DNA from: UBA525 sp964589765
GTDB taxonomy: Archaea > Nanobdellota > Nanobdellia > Woesearchaeales > UBA525
Assembly: GCA_964589765.1 (NCBI GenBank)
Contig: CAZPUM010000036.1
Coordinates: forward strand, 1 to 11,053
Direction of reading: 5' to 3'
Length of the DNA: 11,053 nucleotides
Each line of letters begins with the position of its first letter. Position 1 is the first letter of the stretch. The notes beneath the pieces were generated by a model. The model was given only the letters and a program-made list of their open reading frames with translations. It searched no databases and was not told where the DNA came from. This document shows positions 6,739 to 11,053 of this stretch, piece after piece. Position numbers and translations under genes: made by a program.

Positions 6739-7640
6739 TGTTCGGTTCAGACTTTGTTTATGATTTACAGAAACTTCACGAAGACCGAAAGAACTTTGTT
6801 GAAAAAACTCTTGAGGAAGTAACCCGTGCAGTTGCTGTTGTTGGTTATGATAACGGCGTGGCTTTTGTTGTACACAACCCGTATGCTCAGGAAGGTTTGT
6901 TTTTCTCTGACCCTTTAAGCAAGAATGTAGGTGTTGTTGCCAGTGGTTCGCAGGGTGATTATGAAAGGATGCGAACCGCGTTGCTGGGTCAGTGGGCCAG
7001 TATGTTAACCTTGAATTTTGGAAATGAGGGAGGTCAGAGGGAGTGCTCTGCAAGAAAGATTGCAGGTAACCATTTGGCGCGAGGACTTCGTGAGTACTTC
7101 CAAGGGGTTGGTTCGGTGCCCTTTAAGGCACACTTCATGTTGGCAGACCTTTACGGGGATGACATGCCTGAACTTCACAGGGTTTCATATGACGGAACTC
7201 ACGTTGTTGACAAAGGGTTCTCCAGTCTTGGTTTTACAAAGAATGTTGATATGCAAAAGACCAATCCTATTAGAGAGTTCCTTGGTGCTTCTTTGGATGA
7301 GAATCCTGACGCGTGGGAGCCAGGTTTGCCTATTGAAGAGGCTATCAGAAGGGCTCTTAAGGCGATGGAGTATAATTTTACAGGTTCGTATGATTGTGTA
7401 GGACTTCCTGATAAAGTTGAACACACATATGAACGTATGGTTGTGCCAGGTCTTGTTTCAGGTGACCACTTAGAGATAACTGTGCTTGACAGAAAGGCGG
7501 GTGTTTATGGTAGTGATAACTGGGCATCAGTGCTCCCGAAAAGGAGCGCTTCAGCATACGGCAAATCCCCTATATCTGAATCTGTTGTTAGGGATTTAGC
7601 TTCAGAAGTCTTTGAGGGAAGCACTAGGAATTCTCGCTAG
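6735..7640 (+). CDS. prcA: Bacterial-type 20S proteasome alpha subunit
   Basis: PrcA forms the outer gated rings of the 20S core and binds the ATPase ring. The 301-residue protein starts with a short charged N-terminal helix (HEDRKNFVEKTLEEVTRAVAVV, about residues 15-36) then GVAFVVHNP and NVGVVASGSQGDYERMR, closely patterned on actinobacterial PrcA (ERSELARKGIARAKSVVAL, GVLFVAENP, VGFAAAGKFNEFDNLR). MPELHRVSYDGT matches PrcA RPELYRITYDGS. It lacks the archaeal/eukaryotic alpha signature with YDRAITVFSPDGR and QVEYA, so it is not the usual archaeal PsmA. It is about 50 residues longer than M. tuberculosis PrcA (248), partly in a Ser-rich tail. The start is ATG at 6735 or 6738 within ATGATG; 6735 gives the classic ATGA overlap. 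The stop TAG overlaps the stop of the convergent gene. Confidence 0.93.
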   Translation: MMFGSDFVYDLQKLHEDRKNFVEKTLEEVTRAVAVVGYDNGVAFVVHNPYAQEGLFFSDPLSKNVGVVASGSQGDYERMRTALLGQWASMLTLNFGNEGGQRECSARKIAGNHLARGLREYFQGVGSVPFKAHFMLADLYGDDMPELHRVSYDGTHVVDKGFSSLGFTKNVDMQKTNPIREFLGASLDENPDAWEPGLPIEEAIRRALKAMEYNFTGSYDCVGLPDKVEHTYERMVVPGLVSGDHLEITVLDRKAGVYGSDNWASVLPKRSASAYGKSPISESVVRDLASEVFEGSTRNSR

Positions 7641-8350
7641 AAGCTGAACCCCAGTCCTGCTATTAGTTCAGATTTAATGCTGTCGCCTAGTGCTTGAATG
7701 TATCTTATTTGTGGTCGTACGGTTCCTTTTTTTGTCTGTATTGGAATGGTTGCGCCGACTTCTAGCAGGCTTAATTCTTCTCCTTCTGTATAGTATTGGT
7801 TGTTATAGGCAACTCTTGTGTCCCAGTCAACAGGTTGGTTTTTTATCTTGAATCTGTCTGAAATCCCTAGTGCTACGAAGTGACTTCCTTTTGCTAGGTT
7901 GAAGTCTGTTCCGTACTCGAGTTTTGGTGAAAATCTTGTGTTTAGAGTTGCGCTTGCTGTGAGGCCATAAGTGTTGTCAAGGCCAAGGTTCGGGAATATT
8001 CCGTATGAACCTTCTGCGCAAACTGTTGCTTTGCTCGTATCTCTACAGTATGTTGCAAAGAAACTGAACTCATTGAAATCTTTTATTCCTGAGTCCGCAT
8101 TGATGAATGTGCTGACTGAGAATCCATTTCCAAAATCTACTCCTGCGTATGTTTGAAAAACGGGGTCGTCTCCGAAGTTGATTCCTCTAAATCTGTACTT
8201 GTTTATTAAGTCAAAATCTGCAAATGCGTTGATTTCTGTGTCAGTTTCAGCTTGCTCTCTTAATGCGAGTGCATTGGGTTCTTCTGTTATTGCTGTTGCA
8301 GGAATACCTGCTGTTAGTGCGGTTGTTAGTATTAATACATGCAATTTCAT
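7637..8350 (-). CDS. Secreted protein with outer-membrane beta-barrel character
   Basis: A 237-residue protein with a clear N-terminal signal peptide: Lys2, a hydrophobic stretch (residues 4-18) and a likely Sec cleavage site after PATA (about residue 20). The mature part is a succession of amphipathic beta-strand-like segments (for example KYRFRGINFGD, QTYAGVDFGNGFSVSTF, FSFFATY, GLTASATLNTRF, RPQIRYIQAL), separated by polar turns, and ends in GLGFSF with a terminal Phe, the usual beta-signal recognised by the BAM complex in Gram-negative bacteria. The YRFRGI-plus-AGVDF pattern recalls TorF-type putative porins, but I cannot assign a family with certainty. Upstream are ATATAAA (plus 8376-8382) and GTGAT just before the ATG. 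It is convergent with prcA, both stop codons lying in one CTAG. A bacterial-style barrel is surprising if the organism is an archaeon; a secreted surface protein of other fold is the alternative. Confidence 0.65.
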   Translation of the reverse strand: MKLHVLILTTALTAGIPATAITEEPNALALREQAETDTEINAFADFDLINKYRFRGINFGDDPVFQTYAGVDFGNGFSVSTFINADSGIKDFNEFSFFATYCRDTSKATVCAEGSYGIFPNLGLDNTYGLTASATLNTRFSPKLEYGTDFNLAKGSHFVALGISDRFKIKNQPVDWDTRVAYNNQYYTEGEELSLLEVGATIPIQTKKGTVRPQIRYIQALGDSIKSELIAGLGFSF

Positions 8351-8353
8351 GTT

Positions 8354-8382
8354 ATCACTCGTTAGTAGTTATTGGTTTATAT
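8354..8382 (-). promoter_or_regulatory. TATA box and ribosome-binding site of the beta-barrel gene
   Basis: On the minus strand, ATATAAA (plus 8376-8382) lies 26-32 nt before the ATG at 8350, and GTGAT (plus 8354-8358) lies 3 nt before it. The 11 nt GTGATAACATG are identical to the start context of the gene at 10103, supporting GTGAT as a genuine ribosome-binding site here. The close TATA could place transcription start at or inside it, so which initiation mode applies is unclear. Confidence 0.5.
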
Positions 8383-8455
8383 GTTTGTTGGTCTATGGAT
8401 ATGTGGAGGCATATAATAGAGCATCCAGTTCAGATTGCTGATATGCCGAATATGA
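8383..8455. other. Short gap with no gene
   Basis: This stretch separates the beta-barrel promoter from tRNA-Ile. On the minus strand it would be the 3' trailer of the tRNA transcript; I see no T-run or hairpin that would mark a terminator, and no supported ORF. ATATAATA-like sequence near 8411 could act as a TATA element but points to no gene. Confidence 0.5.
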
Positions 8456-8532
8456 TGGTGAGCCCGCCGTGATTTGAACACGGGACCACTCGATTATCAG
8501 TCGAGCACTCCACCAGGCTAAGCTACGGGCTC
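8456..8532 (-). tRNA. tRNA-Ile(GAT) with encoded CCA
   Basis: On the minus strand the sequence folds into a full cloverleaf: acceptor GAGCCCG/CGGGCTC; D-arm GCTT...GAGT with the AGCCTGG loop typical of archaeal tRNAs; anticodon stem CTCGA/TCGAG around loop CTGATAA (anticodon GAT, 34-36); T-arm CCGTG/CACGG around TTCAAAT. The mature body is plus 8460-8532. The next bases on the minus strand are ACCA (plus 8456-8459), giving discriminator A plus an encoded CCA. There is no TATA element directly upstream, so it probably depends on the tRNA-Gly promoter. Confidence 0.95.
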
Positions 8533-8712
8533 AGCAAAAGTTGCCTGGTGAACGATGCGACTTACAACGTTGTCACGTTGAATTCGCACAAGAATCTTGC
8601 GATTCTTGATGCGACTACCGGTTCTCAAAAGTTGCCTTTTGGTTCCGTCAGTCGCGATGCGACTTACAACGTTGTCACGTTGAATTCGCGCAAGAATCTT
8701 GCGATTCTTGAT
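8533..8712 (-). other. Structured 180-nt spacer between tRNA-Gly and tRNA-Ile
   Basis: The spacer is probably transcribed as part of a common tRNA precursor. Reading the minus strand it contains four strong hairpins: CAAGAATC-GCAA-GATTCTTG twice (plus 8691-8710 and 8589-8608), CAAAAG-GCAA-CTTTTG (plus about 8626-8641) and AGTCGC-ATC-GCGACT (plus 8650-8664). A weaker CAACG/CGTTG pairing lies in each repeat. Three of the four hairpins are capped by GCAA, a GNRA tetraloop on this strand only, which favours an RNA role for the minus strand. Reading frames through it merely translate the repeats and are not supported as genes. Confidence 0.6.
8553..8621 (-). repeat. 69-bp direct repeat, copy A
   Basis: It matches the 69 bp at 8655-8723 with a single difference (A at 8588 versus G at 8690), an offset of 102 bp. 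Read on the minus strand it begins with CCGGTAGTCGC, the T-stem/acceptor end of tRNA-Gly, although no tRNA body precedes it here, and it ends in AAGTCGCATCG. The flanks also share CAAAAGTTGCCT (8535-8546 and 8626-8637), so the original duplication was larger and has partly diverged. Confidence 0.9.
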
Positions 8713-8723
8713 GCGACTACCGG
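8655..8723 (-). repeat. 69-bp direct repeat, copy B, starting inside tRNA-Gly
   Basis: Its last 11 plus-strand bases (8713-8723) are the 3' acceptor strand and part of the T-stem of tRNA-Gly; the rest lies downstream of that gene. Each copy is bounded at both ends by AGTCGCATC (minus strand) and carries an EcoRI-like GAATTC, the 8-bp GCAA-loop hairpin and the palindrome ACAACGTTGT. Confidence 0.9.
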
Positions 8724-8782
8724 GATTCGAACCCGGGACACAGCCTTGGCAAGGCCGCATTATGCCACTTAACTATAGTCGC
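8713..8782 (-). tRNA. tRNA-Gly(GCC)
   Basis: On the minus strand: acceptor GCGACTA/TAGTCGC; short D-arm GTTA...TAAT; anticodon stem CGGCC/GGCTG (one G-T pair) around loop TTGCCAA, anticodon GCC; T-arm CCGGG/CCCGG around TTCGAAT. The discriminator is A (8712) and the next bases are TCA, so CCA is not encoded, unlike the tRNA-Ile downstream. It is the first gene of the pair and its 3' end is duplicated in the spacer. Confidence 0.95.
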
Positions 8783-8808
8783 TTTCAGAGAAGGGCTTCA
8801 ATAGTCTC

Positions 8809-8815
8809 TTATAAA
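8809..8815 (-). promoter_or_regulatory. Archaeal TATA box of the tRNA pair
   Basis: TTTATAA on the minus strand, 26-33 nt upstream of the first base of tRNA-Gly, which is the distance expected for an archaeal tRNA promoter. There is no comparable element before tRNA-Ile, so this box probably serves both tRNAs. Confidence 0.75.
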
Positions 8816-8823
8816 GTTAATGT

Positions 8824-9396
8824 CTAGACTATTCTGTATGTTGTGAATACGCAGGGAAAGTCGAGTTCGTCTGATTCCTCAGCACATACAAACTCAAAGT
8901 GTTCGTCGATTCTTAGGACTCTACTATCTTTTTGGAAATGGATGCTGACATTAAGAGTCTCAGACGGTTTGATTCTGGAGTTGAATAAGGTTGAAATTTC
9001 TGTTACTTCACCGCCCTCAAGAATGAGGGTAGAGTAATCTAAATTCACAACAAGATGTCCTCCCTCAGAAAGTTGTCGGTACCATTTCTGTAAAGTTTCA
9101 ATTTTTCTGTCGATATACATTAAGCCGTAGACACAAGTAATCAGGTCAACAGGTTTTGGGTGTTCGTATTCTCTAACATTTGAAGTCACGAACTCTACAC
9201 CCGACTCATTACTTACAGGACAGGTATCAATACCTACAAGTTCACAATTGTCCGCTTGATGTTGTTCAAGAAAAGTTTCTAGAGCTCTTCCATTTCCACA
9301 GCACATATCGATCCAGGTTGCTCCAGGTTTTAGGAGTTGAGCTATGTTGATTCCAAGAACTTTTTCATACCATCTGTGGTCTCTGTCGCGAATCAT
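8824..9396 (-). CDS. Class I SAM-dependent methyltransferase, substrate unknown
   Basis: The 190-residue protein has the Rossmann methyltransferase pattern: motif I WIDMCCGNGRALE (Asp30, Gly34, Gly36; the SAM-binding loop), motif II acidic residue in LVGID (Asp57), a motif IV-like LITCVYGLMYID (about 85-96), and LSEGGHLVVNLD (post-motif strand) near 110-121. The length is that of a bare methyltransferase domain with no substrate-recognition extra domain, so the methyl acceptor cannot be named. The early HRWYEKVLGI segment resembles the entry helix of small-molecule methyltransferases. ATG at 9396 overlaps the stop of the upstream peptidase gene by ATGA, so it is the last gene of a coupled three-gene operon. 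Confidence 0.87.
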   Translation of the reverse strand: MIRDRDHRWYEKVLGINIAQLLKPGATWIDMCCGNGRALETFLEQHQADNCELVGIDTCPVSNESGVEFVTSNVREYEHPKPVDLITCVYGLMYIDRKIETLQKWYRQLSEGGHLVVNLDYSTLILEGGEVTEISTLFNSRIKPSETLNVSIHFQKDSRVLRIDEHFEFVCAEESDELDFPCVFTTYRIV

Positions 9397-10103
9397 TGTT
9401 CATCGAGCTCTGAATTGATTCTTGCGATGTATCCAGGAATGTCGAAAGCCTCTTCAGGGTTAGGGGGGTTTAGTAATGTGTAATCTATGCCTTTTTGACC
9501 GTGATTTTTGTAAATGGCTTCTATGATGTTTGCTCCGCAGGTATGAATCGTAAAAGAGTTCAGTCCTTTTTCTCCATTAATTGTGATGGGGCTGATGTAG
9601 TCTGTTGTTTCAGTAGGCCAGGCGCTGATGGATTTAAGCTTGAAGTCTGTTGTTTGGCTTTCAACAAATACTGCGTGTCCCTCTAGTATCATTCGCTGAA
9701 GAATTCCCTTTTCTATTTCGTAGTTGTTTAAAACTAGGGGGTCTCCTTCAGTATGTCTTGGTAATTTCAAGGGGGAAAGCACTCCTCCTTCTATATTTAT
9801 GAGGTTGTGTGCGTATGAGTGGGCCAGTTCGTGTTGGTAGATTCTTTCCTCAACATCTGTTTCTAGGTATTCTTTGTTGATAATGATGCTTCCTGTGCCT
9901 CTGTCGAACAAGCCAGGTGGTTCTCTTGGGTCATTAACAAACTCTACGGGTGTCTCAGGAATTTCGATTCCAAAAATCGCCTCTTGTTCAAGTTCCCATG
10001 CAACTGTTTTTTCAAGAAAAGATATTTCCTCTTTGTTCTGGCATCCACAGGAGATTCCTGCTAACACAACTGTTGTTGCTATGAGTCCTGTTCTTGTTTT
10101 CAT
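9393..10103 (-). CDS. Secreted HExxH zinc metallopeptidase-like protein
   Basis: A 236-residue protein with an N-terminal export signal (KTR then a hydrophobic stretch 6-18) followed by Cys19-Gly-Cys21-Gln. The cysteines suggest a lipoprotein, but the preceding residues (AGIS-C) are a poor lipobox, so plain secretion or membrane anchoring is also possible. QHELAHSYAH gives the zinc-binding HExxH (His91, Glu92, His95) and LEGHAVF supplies Glu141 about 46 residues later, the spacing and sequence of a gluzincin third ligand. It would act outside the membrane on proteins or peptides; no known family can be named with confidence. GTGAT (plus 10107-10111) 3 nt before the ATG is a ribosome-binding site that overlaps the upstream gene's stop; the gap between the genes is 4 nt. 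Confidence 0.75.
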   Translation of the reverse strand: MKTRTGLIATTVVLAGISCGCQNKEEISFLEKTVAWELEQEAIFGIEIPETPVEFVNDPREPPGLFDRGTGSIIINKEYLETDVEERIYQHELAHSYAHNLINIEGGVLSPLKLPRHTEGDPLVLNNYEIEKGILQRMILEGHAVFVESQTTDFKLKSISAWPTETTDYISPITINGEKGLNSFTIHTCGANIIEAIYKNHGQKGIDYTLLNPPNPEEAFDIPGYIARINSELDEQ

Positions 10104-10106
10104 GTT

Positions 10107-10111
10107 ATCAC
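10107..10111 (-). promoter_or_regulatory. Ribosome-binding site of the metallopeptidase gene
   Basis: GTGAT on the minus strand, 3 nt before the ATG at 10103 and overlapping the TGA stop of the upstream gene. It is the core of the archaeal GGTGAT site and implies translational coupling. Confidence 0.55.
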
Positions 10112-10800
10112 ATATCTAGGTAAAAGCTTTCAAATATGTCATATTCAAACCCTTCCGGTGAGAGTGTAAAATGCCCGACGTCTATTGATTCGGGACGGGA
10201 GTTTCCAATGGGGCTCTGTCCTTTGAATATTCTGTTTAATTCATCTATCTGTTCAGGGTTTGCTGTTTCCAAAAATCTACACGCAGTTATGTGTGCTCCC
10301 CAAGGCATTCTTAACATTATGTCATCGTACTTTTTTGCAATCTCTATATACTCTTGAGTGATTTCAAAGATTGATTTGTTTGGTATCCCTGCTACGATGC
10401 CTGTGTTCTGGTTGAATAGCCACTCTGTGAAGTTGATTTTCATAGGTTCTAATTCTCCATCTTCTAAACATCCGTAGTAACACCCGATTATGTCTGTGGA
10501 GGTATCTGCTAATTTTTGAAGGATACTTGGGTCTGGTGAAAATTCATCACTTACATTGAAATCTGATATTGTTGTGTGTACATTACTTCTGTCGTAAACT
10601 ATTGATGGTACAACTTTGGCAACTTTTTCTGATAGCTCGCCAACCCTGTCAGCAACCTCTGTAGGGTGCCTGAATGTGATTAAGTATCCTCCCTGTTTTT
10701 CTGGGACGTTTGGTCTAAGTCCTTCTGTCTTAATTTTGGTTTGGTCTCTAAATTGAGAATAAATTCCTGAGCATTTTCTTATGAAATCATCATATTCCAT
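10108..10800 (-). CDS. 2H phosphoesterase-like protein
   Basis: The 230-residue protein carries the two histidine motifs that define the 2H phosphoesterase superfamily: VHTTISDF (His75-Thr-Thr) and AHITACRF (His170-Ile-Thr), 95 residues apart, a normal distance for this fold. Members hydrolyse cyclic phosphodiesters or 2'-5' bonds in RNA or nucleotides, or ligate and repair RNA ends; the substrate here is unknown. No signal peptide or membrane segment, so it is cytoplasmic. The ATG at 10800 lies about 25 nt from the centre of an upstream TATA element without a ribosome-binding site, indicating a leaderless mRNA. It is first in an operon with the metallopeptidase and methyltransferase genes. 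The remainder of the sequence was not recognised. Confidence 0.8.
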   Translation of the reverse strand: MEYDDFIRKCSGIYSQFRDQTKIKTEGLRPNVPEKQGGYLITFRHPTEVADRVGELSEKVAKVVPSIVYDRSNVHTTISDFNVSDEFSPDPSILQKLADTSTDIIGCYYGCLEDGELEPMKINFTEWLFNQNTGIVAGIPNKSIFEITQEYIEIAKKYDDIMLRMPWGAHITACRFLETANPEQIDELNRIFKGQSPIGNSRPESIDVGHFTLSPEGFEYDIFESFYLDM

Positions 10801-10821
10801 GGTTTATTTTTACTGTTCTTA

Positions 10822-10828
10822 CTTATAT
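10822..10828 (-). promoter_or_regulatory. TATA box of the three-gene operon
   Basis: ATATAAG on the minus strand, centred 25 nt before the ATG at 10800, so transcription is predicted to begin at the start codon. Similar ACTTATAAG (plus about 10847-10855) lies further upstream and may be a secondary element. Confidence 0.6.
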
Positions 10829-10872
10829 CTCTTTCTATTCGTAACTACTTATAAGTGATAAAAAACACAAGG

Positions 10873-10880
10873 TTTATAAA
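10873..10880 (+). promoter_or_regulatory. TATA-like palindrome TTTATAAA
   Basis: A perfect TTTATAAA, which could work in either direction. On the plus strand it would start transcription near 10900-10905, just after the ATG at 10897 and just before the downstream region. A second TTATAAA (10938-10944) would start transcription near 10967. Tandem TATA elements like these are typical in front of stable RNA or highly expressed archaeal genes, but the gene served lies beyond the window. Confidence 0.5.
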
Positions 10881-10896
10881 GGTGTGTCTCCTTAAT

Positions 10897-10989
10897 ATGT
10901 CGGGGGGGTCAAACAGGTTGGGCGCAGACCAAAACGCTTATAAACAACCTGGAAATCTCCCGACTTACCAAATAGGGAATGGCGCCTAA
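10897..10989 (+). CDS. Possible 30-residue small protein, weakly supported
   Basis: An ATG at 10897 opens a 30-codon frame starting MSGGSNRLGADQN and ending YQIGNGA. It is Gly/Asn/Gln-rich, has no hydrophobic segment and is not recognised. The TTTATAAA at 10873-10880 is centred only about 20 nt before the ATG, shorter than the 25-27 nt seen for the leaderless genes in this window, and a second TATA element lies inside the frame. It may equally be untranslated leader of the next gene or RNA. Confidence 0.2.
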   Translation: MSGGSNRLGADQNAYKQPGNLPTYQIGNGA

Positions 10990-11053
10990 AAACGCGGTTT
11001 CCTCCGACTTTTGTAGTCGGAAATCACCACCATTCTCCTGTCGCAAGGAGCAC
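10975..11053 (+). other. Structured right-hand edge, possible RNA leader or start of a gene
   Basis: Starting about 8 nt after the transcription start predicted from the TTATAAA at 10938-10944, the sequence can fold: GGGAATGG (10975-10982) with CCATTCTC (11030-11037), enclosing TCCGAC/GTCGGA (11003-11008 with 11016-11021, 7-nt loop), followed by a competing CTCCT/AGGAG hairpin (11035-11039 with 11046-11050). An ATG at 10979 also opens a frame to the window edge (MAPKNAVSSDFCSRK...). I recognise neither an RNA family nor the protein, and the window ends before either could be settled. Confidence 0.25.

Noticed and set aside
6583..7053. 156-codon minus-strand frame opposite prcB/prcA
   Set aside because: Antisense shadow of two well-recognised genes; composition (His/Gln/Asn/Pro-rich) is implausible and there is no promoter or ribosome-binding site.
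6735..7640. Archaeal PsmA-type alpha subunit
   Set aside because: The N-terminal archaeal alpha signature is absent and the pattern follows bacterial PrcA.
8553..8723. CRISPR array
   Set aside because: Only two copies, 69 bp long, with one unequal gap and internal ties to a tRNA; no cas genes in the window.
8553..8723. att sites of an integrated element
   Set aside because: Only about 33 bp separates the copies and there is no integrase in the window, so no element is present now.
8518..8760. An 80-codon minus-strand frame (and a plus-strand partner at 8548-8772) with internal peptide repeats
   Set aside because: It runs through both tRNAs and the 69-bp repeats; the peptide repeat is only the DNA repeat translated.
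10975..11037. tRNA-like cloverleaf with a TTTTGTA anticodon-type loop
   Set aside because: There is no T-arm and no recognisable D-arm; only the outer stem and one hairpin form.

Overview
The window reads as a fragment of an archaeal genome with moderate GC, possibly from a small or uncultivated lineage. The case rests on promoters and tRNAs. Several genes have an A/T-rich TATA element centred 25-27 nt upstream of the start codon with no ribosome-binding site between, which is the leaderless archaeal arrangement. Internal operon genes carry GGTGA/GTGAT-type ribosome-binding sites. The tRNA-Gly gene has a TTTATAA box about 30 nt upstream, and both tRNAs have archaeal-looking D-arms. I infer archaea at roughly 80%; the strongest counter-evidence is a gene resembling a Gram-negative outer-membrane beta-barrel.

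Positions 1-7640 hold a complete bacterial-type pupylation and proteasome locus in two divergent units sharing a 116-bp promoter region. The plus unit encodes, in order, a Mpa/ARC-type AAA+ ring ATPase, a Dop-type depupylase/deamidase, a Pup-like protein ending in Gly-Gln, and the proteasome beta (PrcB) and alpha (PrcA) subunits, with start-stop overlaps or very short gaps. The minus unit encodes two tandem PafA-type ligase homologues, the second cut off by the window edge. Together they would deamidate Pup (Dop), attach it to lysines (PafA), recognise and unfold tagged proteins (ATPase) and degrade them (PrcA/PrcB). Pupylation is known from Actinobacteria and some other bacteria; a full set in an archaeal context, with two ligase-type paralogues, is the main discovery here.

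Positions 7637-8350 (minus) encode a secreted protein with beta-barrel character whose stop codon shares a CTAG with that of prcA. Positions 8456-8782 (minus) hold tRNA-Gly(GCC) and tRNA-Ile(GAT), apparently one transcription unit. Their 180-nt spacer contains two near-identical 69-bp repeats that begin inside the tRNA-Gly 3' end and fold into hairpins with GCAA tetraloops.

Positions 8824-10800 (minus) form a tight three-gene operon: a 2H phosphoesterase-like protein, a secreted HExxH metallopeptidase-like protein and a class I methyltransferase. The last 250 bases contain two TATA-like elements and a possible small ORF or structured RNA that I could not identify.
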